A stretch of DNA of 64,000 nt from Sphingobium naphthae (lineage in GTDB: Bacteria > Pseudomonadota > Alphaproteobacteria > Sphingomonadales > Sphingomonadaceae): positions 124,001-188,000 of the forward strand of contig NZ_JAJGNO010000005.1 of NCBI RefSeq assembly GCF_020782235.1, written 5' to 3'. This document shows, piece by piece, positions 35,748 through 43,588 of this stretch. The notes under the pieces were generated by a model that was given only the letters and a program-made list of their open reading frames with translations, was not told where the DNA came from and searched no databases. How positions within the stretch are numbered: the first letter of the stretch is position 1; each line of letters starts with the position of its first letter. A program made the position numbers and the translations under genes.

Positions 35748-37586
35748 ATGGAACTCAAGCATATCGACATCGCCAATCTCGCCGTCTCCGCCACCAACAT
35801 GCGCGGGGTGAAGAAGGCACCGGACCTCACCAATATCCTGCCTTCGGTGCGCGCGCGTGGGGTTCTCGTGCCGCTGATCGTAAGGCAGAATGGGAGCCCG
35901 GAAACCTATGAGATCGTCGCTGGCAAGCGGCGCTATCATGCTGCGCTCGTCGTTGCGGAGGAGAATGGCGGAAGCTGTGATCCATTGCCCTGCGCGGTGA
36001 TGGAGGCAGGGGACAACGCCGCAGCACTCGAAGCATCGATCATCGAGAATATCGCCCGCCTCGATCCTGACGAGGTAACGCGCTGGGAGAATTTTACCCG
36101 GCTGGTCAGGGAAGGGCGCAGCCCGGAGGATATCTCCAACACATTCGGGCTGACGGCCCTGCAGGTCAAGCGCACGCTTGCCCTTGGCAATCTCCTTCCG
36201 CGCATCCGCACTCTCTACAAGGGCGGGCAGATCGATGTCGCTACGGTCCGTCATCTGACCCTTGCCTCTAAAGCGCAGCAGCGCGACTGGCTCAAGCTGC
36301 TTGACGATGAAGATGCCTATGCGCCGACTGGCTACCGGATCAAGGAATGGCTGTTCGGCGGGGCGTCCATCCCTACCAGCGTGGCGCTGTTCCCGCTCGA
36401 AGAGTTCAAGGGCGCCATCGTCTCCGACCTCTTTGGAGAAGACAGTTATTTTGCCGATTCCGAACAATTCTGGCAGGCGCAGCGCGCCTTTGTGGATGAG
36501 CGGGCAGAAGCCTATCGCGAAGAAGGGTGGCAGGATGTCGTCACCCTCGAACCGGGCGACTATTTCCACACATGGGAGCATGAGCGCTGTCCCAAGAAGA
36601 AGGGCGGACGGGTCTACATCGCCATCGACAGCCGGGGCGGCGTTGCCTTCCATGAGGGCTATGTAACCTCCAAGGAGGCCCGCCGGGTCGAAAAGGGGGA
36701 GGCTCTAGAGCGCAAGGCAAGGCCCGAACTTTCCGCGCCGCTCGAAAATTATGTGACGCTCCACCGCTACGCAAGCGTTTCGGCACGGCTCGCAGAAGCC
36801 CCCGGCATCGCTCTGCGCCTGATGGTTGCCCACGCCATTGCAGGTTCGGCTCTGTGGGGCGTCGATATCCAGACCCGGCGCGGCAAATCGGATGCCATAA
36901 CCGAGAGCATCGAGAATGCGCTGGGCGAAGGTTCCATCGATATCTACCGCCGCGAGGCGCTGGCGATGCTCGAGCTGAACGAGGATGAAGCTTCGGTCGC
37001 CGGGGGCAGATATGGAAGCTTCTCCCGCGATCTGGGGAGCATTTTCCTCAAGCTGCTCACGCTGGACGACAAGGGGGTGATGACGGTCCTGTCGGTGGTC
37101 ATGGCCGAAACGCTTGAGGCCGGCACCCCGATCATCGAACTGCTCGGCCAGTATCTCGAAGTCGACATGACACTCTGCTGGGAACCCGACATGGTGCTGG
37201 TCGACCTGCTGGGCGACAAGGAGCTGCTCAACGCTGTTCTTGCCGAAGTTGCGGGAGCCGATGTGGCCAAGGCCAATATCAAGGCCACCGGCAAGGTCCA
37301 GCGCTCGATCATCGCCGACTGCATCGAGGGCAAGCGTGGCCGCGAAAAGCGGACCGGCTGGGCACCACGATGGATGCTCTTTCCGCCAAGCAGCTACACC
37401 GGGCGCGGCGGCGTTGCGATGGTCGAGCAGTGGAATGCCGCGCAGGCAATGATCACGCCCGAACCGGAACCCGATGTCCCCGAAGGGATTGCGCCCACCG
37501 CCGACGAGGACGCGGGGAGCGGCCTCAGCGCGGCTCCAGAGACGGGCACTGGTGAAGAAGGCGATCCCGGTCAGCTGGCCGCCTGA
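35748..37586 (+). CDS. ParB/RepB/Spo0J-domain protein
   Basis: 612 aa, long for ParB. The N-terminal ParB nuclease-like domain is clear: GVLVPLIVRQ, the GKRRYHA motif (GERR equivalent) and ENIARLDPDEVTRWE, followed by the helix-turn-helix RSPEDISNTFGLTALQVKRTLAL. The long C-terminus (about 200-560) is unrecognised and ends in an acidic tail. ATG 35748 has AAGGAG upstream. No parA is adjacent, so it may regulate or aid DNA maintenance of the mobile element rather than segregate it alone. Confidence 0.85.
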   Translation: MELKHIDIANLAVSATNMRGVKKAPDLTNILPSVRARGVLVPLIVRQNGSPETYEIVAGKRRYHAALVVAEENGGSCDPLPCAVMEAGDNAAALEASIIENIARLDPDEVTRWENFTRLVREGRSPEDISNTFGLTALQVKRTLALGNLLPRIRTLYKGGQIDVATVRHLTLASKAQQRDWLKLLDDEDAYAPTGYRIKEWLFGGASIPTSVALFPLEEFKGAIVSDLFGEDSYFADSEQFWQAQRAFVDERAEAYREEGWQDVVTLEPGDYFHTWEHERCPKKKGGRVYIAIDSRGGVAFHEGYVTSKEARRVEKGEALERKARPELSAPLENYVTLHRYASVSARLAEAPGIALRLMVAHAIAGSALWGVDIQTRRGKSDAITESIENALGEGSIDIYRREALAMLELNEDEASVAGGRYGSFSRDLGSIFLKLLTLDDKGVMTVLSVVMAETLEAGTPIIELLGQYLEVDMTLCWEPDMVLVDLLGDKELLNAVLAEVAGADVAKANIKATGKVQRSIIADCIEGKRGREKRTGWAPRWMLFPPSSYTGRGGVAMVEQWNAAQAMITPEPEPDVPEGIAPTADEDAGSGLSAAPETGTGEEGDPGQLAA

Positions 37587-37646
37587 CCGATCCCGAGCGG
37601 GGGACGTCAGGTTCCCCGCTCATTCCCGATATAAAAGGATCAAGCC

Positions 37647-37865
37647 ATGCCCGGACGCAGACCCGAAGGCGCGATGGCCGAGCGCTTCCAGATCGGCCTT
37701 GCAACCCTGTCACCCATTCCCCGGATTGTCTTCTATCTTCATAGTCGCGATGACTTCACCTTCCCCGAAATCGCCTATCGTCTGGGCTGCTCGGTTCTGG
37801 CGGTGGAGGACCATTTCGCAACGGCCCTTGCCCATCTCGATGCCGCCGTGAACAGGGAAGGGTGA
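37647..37865 (+). CDS. Small sigma-70 region-4-like protein
   Basis: 72 aa. The LSPIPRIVFYLHSRDDFTFPEIAYRLGCSVLAVEDHFATALAHL segment reads as a sigma region 4 helix-turn-helix without region 2. AAGGA lies 7 nt upstream of the ATG. It follows the ParB-like gene by 60 nt and likely belongs to its transcript. It may act as a DNA-binding regulator. Confidence 0.65.
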   Translation: MPGRRPEGAMAERFQIGLATLSPIPRIVFYLHSRDDFTFPEIAYRLGCSVLAVEDHFATALAHLDAAVNREG

Positions 37866-37882
37866 GGGGGAGGCAAGAAAAT

Positions 37883-37909
37883 CGGCCGGGCGGCTCCGCC
37901 GCCCGGCCG
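37883..37909. terminator. Perfect 12-bp hairpin after the ParB/sigma-like genes
   Basis: CGGCCGGGCGGC (37883-37894), loop TCC, GCCGCCCGGCCG (37898-37909): a perfect 12-bp stem just after the stop at 37865. There is no T-run on the + strand, while the minus strand continues ATTTTCTT. A very stable transcript end or barrier is plausible. Confidence 0.5.
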
Positions 37910-37999
37910 TCTCCCACCTCAGTCGAGGTAAATTTTGTTCGGCAGAGCGTCGGGGAGGGGAAGAGTGTTCGCGCCATAGTGTAGAGGGACCGAATAAAT

Positions 38000-38112
38000 G
38001 GGGGGGGGGCGCCCCGCCGGCCCGCCGTTCACCATCATCAGTCGATTAAATTTGGGGGGGGGGGGGGAGGCCGCCCGACCATGGCGCAGTCAGGACAGGG
38101 AACCGGGGGGGG
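38000..38112. repeat. Poly-G tracts
   Basis: Three homopolymers in a stretch with no gene: G10 at 38000-38009, G14 at 38054-38067 and G8 at 38105-38112. The rest of 37866-38269 holds no supportable gene. Such tracts slip during replication and are also hard to sequence, so the lengths may not be exact. Confidence 0.6.
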
Positions 38113-38269
38113 ATGGCTCTCTGTCCCCTTCGTCACACCTGAACCAATGGTCACCCGGAAGCCTAAGGCTCGGCAAGGAAGGAGCGGCGATCGGACCTCG
38201 GCCTGCGACCGGATGGTTCGGATGTCCCGCTTGCAAGCGGAAGGACCGCCCCTGGCTGTCCGCTGCGGG

Positions 38270-38484
38270 CATCGCGCCTGCGCCGCGATGGCGTCGGCGT
38301 TGCCGTCCGTCGGGGCGGCGGGGATGGGCGTCGCTGCCCTCTAGTCCCACCGCGGCGAGCCGCAAGCCCGGTTCCCGGGCTCCTCCACTAGTCGTTGCGG
38401 CCCTTCGGGTGCAGCCCGCCTCGATCGGTGGGACTGGCGGTCCTGCTCCTGTCGCCCACCCCCGCCGCTCCGGCGGTCGGTGTG
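38270..38484 (+). promoter_or_regulatory. Structured leader upstream of ardC (copy 2 of 2)
   Basis: About 215 nt ending 19 nt before ardC, related to the leader at 35518-35727. Shared blocks, in the same order: CATCGCGC (38270), the 20-nt block at 38325-38344, GCCGCAA (38359-38365), a hairpin GCCCGG/CCGGGC (38366-38380), TCCTCCACT, and CGCCCACCCC near 38453. The fourth stem pair is C-G here and G-C in copy 1, a compensatory change that supports a real stem. Confidence 0.6.
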
Positions 38485-38503
38485 ATGCGAAGGGAGAAAG
38501 GCA

Positions 38504-39448
38504 ATGGGTTATCAGGACAAAAGCCAGCGCACCGGAACCACCCTCTACAGCGAGGTGACGGACCGCATCATAGCCCAACTGGAGGCTGGCACCCTTCCAT
38601 GGGTCAAGCCATGGGACGATGGGCGAGCGCCCCTTGGACTGCCCCGCAATGGCCAGAGCGGGCGCTGCTATTCCGGGATCAATGTTCTTATCTTGTGGCA
38701 CACGCTTTTTGAACGCCGCTTCCGTTCACAGCGCTGGGTCACCTACAGGCAAGCCGTCGCCATGGGTGGCAATGTGCGCAAGGGCGAGCATGGGACGACT
38801 GTCTGCTATGCCGACAAGTTCATTCCCAAGCGCAATGAGGGCCAACCCGACAGGAACGCAGAGGAGCCGCGACCCATCGCATTTCTCAAGCGCTTCACTG
38901 TGTTCAATCTGGACCAATGCGAAGGACTGGAGCCCGAAGAGGCGGGGCAATCCGTCACCAACAATGAAGCGGTCATCATTCCTCGCGCGCAGATGCTTAT
39001 CGAGGCCAGCGGCGCGGATTTCCGCATCGGGGGGGATGAAGCCTATTATGCCCCCGCATTCGATCATATCGTCGTCCCGCCCCCCGAAATATATTTCGAA
39101 CCCATCAACTGGTATCGCACCGCGCTCCATGAATTAGGGCATTGGACCGGGCATCCCACCCGTCTCGACCGTCTGCCCAAGACCAGTTTTGGCAGCCCGG
39201 AATATGCCCGCGAGGAACTGGTCGCAGAAATGGCGAGCGCCTTCCTATGTGCCGAACTCGGGATCATTCCGACGGTGCGCCACGCCGACTATCTGGGGGC
39301 CTGGCTCAGCGTCCTGCGCGAGGACAGCAGGGCCATCTTTCGCGCAGCCAGTCGGGCGAGCAAGGCGGCCGAATATCTGCTGAACTTCCTTCGTCCGATC
39401 GATGCGGCAGAGCAGTCCATAGCCCAAGAGGGGAGGCTGGCAGCATGA
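38504..39448 (+). CDS. ardC: ArdC-like antirestriction protein (ssDNA-binding plus zincin domain)
   Basis: 314 aa. The N-terminal ssDNA-binding domain (DUF1738) is recognised by LYSEVTDRIIAQLEAGTLPWVKPW, GRCYSGINVLILW and RWVTYRQAVAMGGNVRKGEHG. The C-terminal zinc metallopeptidase-like domain has ALHELGHWTGH (HExxH) and the downstream EELVAEMASAFLCAELG. ArdC proteins protect incoming conjugative DNA from host restriction. AGGGAG precedes the ATG. The stop overlaps the DUF2958 gene (ATGA). Confidence 0.9.
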   Translation: MGYQDKSQRTGTTLYSEVTDRIIAQLEAGTLPWVKPWDDGRAPLGLPRNGQSGRCYSGINVLILWHTLFERRFRSQRWVTYRQAVAMGGNVRKGEHGTTVCYADKFIPKRNEGQPDRNAEEPRPIAFLKRFTVFNLDQCEGLEPEEAGQSVTNNEAVIIPRAQMLIEASGADFRIGGDEAYYAPAFDHIVVPPPEIYFEPINWYRTALHELGHWTGHPTRLDRLPKTSFGSPEYAREELVAEMASAFLCAELGIIPTVRHADYLGAWLSVLREDSRAIFRAASRASKAAEYLLNFLRPIDAAEQSIAQEGRLAA

Positions 39449-39870
39449 TCCTCCTTGAGCCCCAGCACATCGCAATCCTTTCCGCCAACACCGCAACGCG
39501 TCGCATGGCGCAGGAGAAGGGGGAGAGCGCGCCCGACCCGGTTCCCGTGGTGAAACTCTTCAATCCGGTTGGAGCCGCAACATGGCTCGTCACCGAACTT
39601 TGCGAGGATGGTGACACCCTGTTCGGTCTGGCCGATCTTGGTTTCGGGTGCCCCGAACTGGGCTATTTCAGCCTGCACGAGATCAGCCAGATTCGTCTGC
39701 CTTTTGGCCTTCGGATCGAGCGGGACCTCGGCTTTGACGGCATCGTCCCCCTTTCCAAATGGGCGGAGGCAGCGCGGGCTGCTGGTTCGATCATCCATGC
39801 TCAGCAGCGCATCTGGAAGCTTGCAGAGCAACAGTCTCCAGCGCCGAAGGGAGACGAGCGACCCGAATGA
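39445..39870 (+). CDS. DUF2958 family protein
   Basis: 141 aa. The family pattern is KLFNPVGAATWLVTELCEDGDTLFGLADLGFGCPELGYFSLHEI, then GLRIERDLGFDGIVPLSKW. These small proteins accompany ardC in alphaproteobacterial conjugative elements; their function is unknown. The start overlaps the ardC stop, so the two are translationally coupled. Confidence 0.82.
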   Translation: MILLEPQHIAILSANTATRRMAQEKGESAPDPVPVVKLFNPVGAATWLVTELCEDGDTLFGLADLGFGCPELGYFSLHEISQIRLPFGLRIERDLGFDGIVPLSKWAEAARAAGSIIHAQQRIWKLAEQQSPAPKGDERPE

Positions 39871-39938
39871 GCCATGTGCGGGGAGCGGGAGATCGCTCCC
39901 CGTCAAGGCGACCACAACTGCAGAACTCAGGAGCTGTC

Positions 39939-40250
39939 ATGTCAGAACCAATCAATGAAATCGGCCCGCGCGAACAAGGCCCTCTTTCGACCTTTCGGGA
40001 AAGGCTGGAGGGGGCAGCAGAGAGGGCGCATAGGGGATGCGGTTTGTCCGATATGCTCTATGTCGAACGCATCTGCGCCGAGGTCGCCGGGATGCTCGAG
40101 CACGTCCCCGTCGAACTGCGCGAAGCAGCCAGGGAAATTGCCTATGAATTTGGATATTATGACGGCGAAGAGGAACCCTATCACGAGCCGGGCACCTGCT
40201 TCCTGACCGGTATCGATGAACATTGCTGTCCCTGTGGACGTCACCCCTGA
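39939..40250 (+). CDS. Small hypothetical protein of the conjugative module
   Basis: 103 aa from ATG 39939, with AGGAG 5 nt upstream. Acidic and helical, ending in a Cys-rich tail (CFLTGIDEHCCPCGRHP) that could bind metal. Not recognised. It is the third gene of the ardC-DUF2958 series. Confidence 0.6.
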   Translation: MSEPINEIGPREQGPLSTFRERLEGAAERAHRGCGLSDMLYVERICAEVAGMLEHVPVELREAAREIAYEFGYYDGEEEPYHEPGTCFLTGIDEHCCPCGRHP

Positions 40251-40566
40251 CGCTCTGAGCGGCGGCACATCTCGCTCGCGTGTCGCGCGGCCCCGTCGGT
40301 CCGCGCGGCGCTACGCATCGGCCGTTGGGAGATAATAAAGGCTCTCACAGAATTCCGATTGTGCCAGGCCGCCGGCGCCCGCCTCAAGGATCGGCGGTTC
40401 CCCCAATTTTCGCGAGGGCTTCACTGCGCTTCGCTCCGTTTCACCCTCGAGAAAATCGGTTCCCCCACCGCCCGCTACGCGGTCGCCGACTGCGTCGGCG
40501 CTCCTTGACCCGGACTTGTCGGCCCGACGCGCAGCCTCCCGTCTTTTCAAGATGAAGGAGGCTTCC
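40251..40566 (+). promoter_or_regulatory. Structured non-coding leader with long stem
   Basis: About 315 nt without a gene. It holds a 16-nt imperfect stem (14 matches): CCAATTTTCGCGAGGG (40403-40418) with CCCTCGAGAAAATCGG (40444-40459), each arm adjoining a GGTTCCCCCA direct repeat. A second perfect stem CGCCGAC/GTCGGCG (40484-40500, loop TGC) is followed by CTCCT, the same hairpin-plus-CTCCT layout as the parB and ardC leaders. A possible third, diverged leader copy. Confidence 0.45.
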
Positions 40567-40782
40567 ATGGAAATGAACAGCGTTTACGACAACAGCGCCT
40601 TTCTCGCCGCTCTTCACTCGGCTCAGCGCCGGGCAGCTTCGAGCTATTTCGACTAGCATATCCTCAAGGATGAAGATGGTGGCTACGTCTCTATCGACGA
40701 AGGAGATTACACAGCGCTGCCTCAACCCCTTGTCGAGCGGATAGTTCACACCATCAAAGGATCGCTCATTGACGAGATCTGA
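40567..40782 (+). pseudogene. Small gene interrupted by an in-frame TAG
   Basis: Strong AAGGAGG precedes ATG 40567. Reading through TAG at 40654-40656 (codon 30) gives a 71-codon protein: a helical first half (FLAALHSAQRRAASSYFD) and an acidic second half (HILKDEDGGYVSIDEG then LPQPLVERIVHTIKGSL). Both halves read like real protein in the same frame. A CAG-to-TAG change would explain it. Family not recognised. Confidence 0.55.
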
Positions 40783-41291
40783 AGTCGGGAGGGGACACGC
40801 GCCCCTCCTTCCATCTGCCTGTTCAAGCTTCAGTCGTGCAACGCCGCACCGCCATCCCGGGGCGAGCGGCGAGGCCGCGGACAGCCCGGCGAGGGGATTT
40901 TCTGGAGCAAGGCATGGGAGCGAGGCCCGCCTTTCAGGAGGGCCGCCTCACACCAATAGAGGCAGGCGCAGCGGCAAGCGCGCTGCGCAAGGGGGACGCA
41001 CGGCTCTGGGCCGTTTGTAATGCACCGTACGCACGGGTGCTGCGGGCCCAAATATCGCGAATTTGCTTGAGTATCTCTGGGGTGTGGCATGCAGACGGGA
41101 AGGCACTAATTGGCTGCCGAGGCCAGTATATGGCTGTCAGGCAAGCGGACGATGCGGGCAACGTCCTGAAAAGGCTTGGCATCCTCTGGCTGCCATGGCC
41201 GCCATAGCTAAATGCTTGTAGTTGCCTGTTTTTCGGAGTAAATTCGAACCGCTTCACCGATATGGGCATGGCGTTAAACGGAGTTTGACGC
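40783..41291. other. Gap holding a candidate oriT region
   Basis: About 510 bp upstream of the mobilisation operon with no supportable gene. It contains a perfect 8-bp inverted repeat, GCGCAGCG (40966-40973) and CGCTGCGC (40981-40988), followed directly by AAGGGGGACGCAC. A second stem GCACCGT/ACGGGTGC with one bulge follows at 41022-41040. Paired inverted repeats beside relaxase genes are typical of oriT, but I do not recognise a known nic sequence. Confidence is low. Confidence 0.35.
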
Positions 41292-41594
41292 ATGACCCGC
41301 GTTACAATCAGGTTCGACGAAACCCTTTATCGTCGTATCGCTTCGGGTGCTTCCGAGAGCGGTACGAGCACGGCCGCTTATATCCGCGATATCCTCGATC
41401 GCTATGAAGGCACGGATGCCGCAGGGTATCATGCCCGTTTTGATGAGCTTCAAGCGGCCACGATTCAGATCTTTGCAATCATGGTGGCGACCGTAGGGGC
41501 ACAGACACCGGATCTGCTGGCAAAGGGGATGCGCGAAGCTCGTATTCTGCTCCTCGATCGGGGCCTTCTTGATCCGGAGGTGTCCCAGTCATGA
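41292..41594 (+). CDS. Ribbon-helix-helix relaxosome-accessory-type protein
   Basis: 100 aa. N-terminal RHH domain: TRVTIRFDETLYRRIASGASESGTSTAAYIRDILDRYE, then a helical tail. First gene of the transfer operon; it overlaps traD by ATGA. Such proteins bind near oriT and help the relaxase, or autoregulate the operon. Specific role inferred from position. Confidence 0.7.
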   Translation: MTRVTIRFDETLYRRIASGASESGTSTAAYIRDILDRYEGTDAAGYHARFDELQAATIQIFAIMVATVGAQTPDLLAKGMREARILLLDRGLLDPEVSQS

Positions 41595-43588
41595 GCATCT
41601 TTCGCAACGACACTTTGGGCTCCTGGACGCGTGGCGGACAGGCCATTGTCCATAATTTCCGAATGACGACCCAGGTGTTCTTTCAGACGCTTCTCGCCGG
41701 GATCGTGATCTGGATTGGAGGCACGCTCTGGTACGTGTTCGAGAAGGCTTCGGAGTATGAGCGGTTCGTTACCTTCAAGCTCGCCGAAGCCGTCGTGAAG
41801 AGCGATGTGCCAGGAGATGCACCCCTTATTTTCCGATCACCCGATGGGCGCAGCTACTGGACGACAACCAACTCCCTGCTAGATTCGGGGCTTGCAACCC
41901 GGACATTGGTTTCGATGGAGCATCATCTTCTGGTCGGCGCTGCGCTGTCGGGTGCCTTTGCCATCCTGATGTTGGGATGGGCCTGGTTCTACTTCACGCG
42001 AACCGGCCGCGGCTTGGGTTCAAATCAGTATCTGCGCGGCGCCCGCTTCGGGACACCACGCCAGCTTCGTCGCCTGTTGTGGCGGAGCCGCAAAGGGAGT
42101 CTCACAATTGGCGGCGTCCCGGTTCCCGAAGATTATGAGACCGAGCATGTGTTGATCTGCGGCGCCCCAGGTACAGGCAAAACCAACATGATCGTGAAGA
42201 TGCTCGAGGGAATTAGACGGGATGGACGAAGGGCCATTGTCTATGACACGGCCGGCGCATTCGTGGAGAAATTCTATCGGGAAGACCATGACATTCTCCT
42301 CAATCCGCTCGATGCCCGAACAGATGTCTGGTCGCCTTGGGTCGATGTGCCGCGCGACTATCATTATGATCAAATTGCTGAGTCCACGATCCCGGAAAAG
42401 CCCGGCGACCCGTTCTGGGCCAAGGCAGCGCGGGGCACATTGGTTGCGGTCCTGCGTAAGCTTGCCCAGCGCGAACGAACACTCGTTTCGGCCCTCCTCG
42501 ACACGATCCTGCGCGCCAGCCTGAAGACGCTCGCAAGTTTTGCCGAAGGGACTGACGCAGCAGCCTTCATTTCCATGGAAGGCGATAGGACCTCGGCGGG
42601 GATCAGGGCTGAACTCGCCTCTGTCATGCGCAGCTTCTCCTACCTCGACGATACCACAGACGGCTTCTCGATCCGCGGTTGGGTGGAGGATGAAGAGGAT
42701 GACAGCTGGCTCTTCATCTCGGTGAAGGCCGACCAGCTTCCTTCGCTCAGACCTCTTATCACGGTTTGGCTCGATATCGCCGTCAGCGCGATCATGAGCC
42801 TGGCGCCATCGCGCAAGAGACGAATTTATTGTGTCGTCGATGAGCTGCCAACTCTCCAGAAGCTGCCGTCCCTTCCGGATTTTCTCGCACGAGGGCGCAA
42901 ATATGGCGGCTGCGGCATCCTCGGATTTCAATCCTATCCGCAGCTCGAGGCGACATATGGGGTTCAGGATGCCGCGGCGATCACGGGCTATTGCTCCACC
43001 TGGGTAGCGCTGCGGGCGAACGACACCCCGACAGCGAAGCTTGTAAGTGAAAATCTGGGGCAGGTCGAACAGGTGGAGGCTAATGAAGGTATGTCTTATG
43101 GCGTGAATGACATGCGCGATGGGGTGAACCTTTCACGGATGCAGGTCACCCGTCCTCTGGTCATGCACACCGAGGTTACCAATCTCCCCAATCTCTGCGG
43201 CTATCTCCGGTTTGGACGCAGCCTTCCTGTCGTGCGCTTTGCCGATCATTACCACGACATCCCGACTATCGCCGACGCATTTGATGAGCGCACGGACAGT
43301 CCCCGAAGACTGAGCGGGATGACGAAGGAACCGGCACGGAAGCCGGGAGCGAAGCCAGGAGAGGCGGGAGGAGAGGTCGATGTTTCGCCCGAACTCCCCC
43401 TCGACGGCGGGGGAAATGCAGCACCGGCCGCAGCTGAGCCTGCCAAGGTCGATAAACGGAAGGCAACCCGCCTTGTGGAAGATGTGGAAGAGGCCAAGCC
43501 CCAGTTGCTCGGCCGAAGATCAGGCTTCAGTCCGTTGCGGCAGCATGCCCGCCTACAGGGTGAACGCGTTCCGGCGAAACCGGCATGA
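41591..43588 (+). CDS. traD: Type IV coupling protein (TraD/VirD4 family)
   Basis: 665 aa inner-membrane ATPase that feeds the relaxase-DNA complex to the secretion channel. Two N-terminal membrane segments (about residues 32-50 and 115-135) are followed by the Walker A motif CGAPGTGKTNM and Walker B RIYCVVDELPTL, and by the family block LGFQSYPQLEATYG. The C-terminus is Pro/Ala/Glu-rich. It overlaps both neighbours by ATGA, so the RHH, traD and traI genes are coupled. Confidence 0.9.
   Translation: MSIFRNDTLGSWTRGGQAIVHNFRMTTQVFFQTLLAGIVIWIGGTLWYVFEKASEYERFVTFKLAEAVVKSDVPGDAPLIFRSPDGRSYWTTTNSLLDSGLATRTLVSMEHHLLVGAALSGAFAILMLGWAWFYFTRTGRGLGSNQYLRGARFGTPRQLRRLLWRSRKGSLTIGGVPVPEDYETEHVLICGAPGTGKTNMIVKMLEGIRRDGRRAIVYDTAGAFVEKFYREDHDILLNPLDARTDVWSPWVDVPRDYHYDQIAESTIPEKPGDPFWAKAARGTLVAVLRKLAQRERTLVSALLDTILRASLKTLASFAEGTDAAAFISMEGDRTSAGIRAELASVMRSFSYLDDTTDGFSIRGWVEDEEDDSWLFISVKADQLPSLRPLITVWLDIAVSAIMSLAPSRKRRIYCVVDELPTLQKLPSLPDFLARGRKYGGCGILGFQSYPQLEATYGVQDAAAITGYCSTWVALRANDTPTAKLVSENLGQVEQVEANEGMSYGVNDMRDGVNLSRMQVTRPLVMHTEVTNLPNLCGYLRFGRSLPVVRFADHYHDIPTIADAFDERTDSPRRLSGMTKEPARKPGAKPGEAGGEVDVSPELPLDGGGNAAPAAAEPAKVDKRKATRLVEDVEEAKPQLLGRRSGFSPLRQHARLQGERVPAKPA

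Noticed and set aside
35586..36653. 355-codon frame antisense to the ParB-like gene
   Set aside because: Shadow of a clear ParB-domain coding region.
40403..40510. CRISPR-like repeat suspicion for the GGTTCCCCCA repeats
   Set aside because: Only two short direct repeats around one stem; no regular repeat-spacer array.
40836..41293. Open frames on both strands in the candidate oriT gap
   Set aside because: No motifs and conflicting strands; paired inverted repeats suit a non-coding role better.
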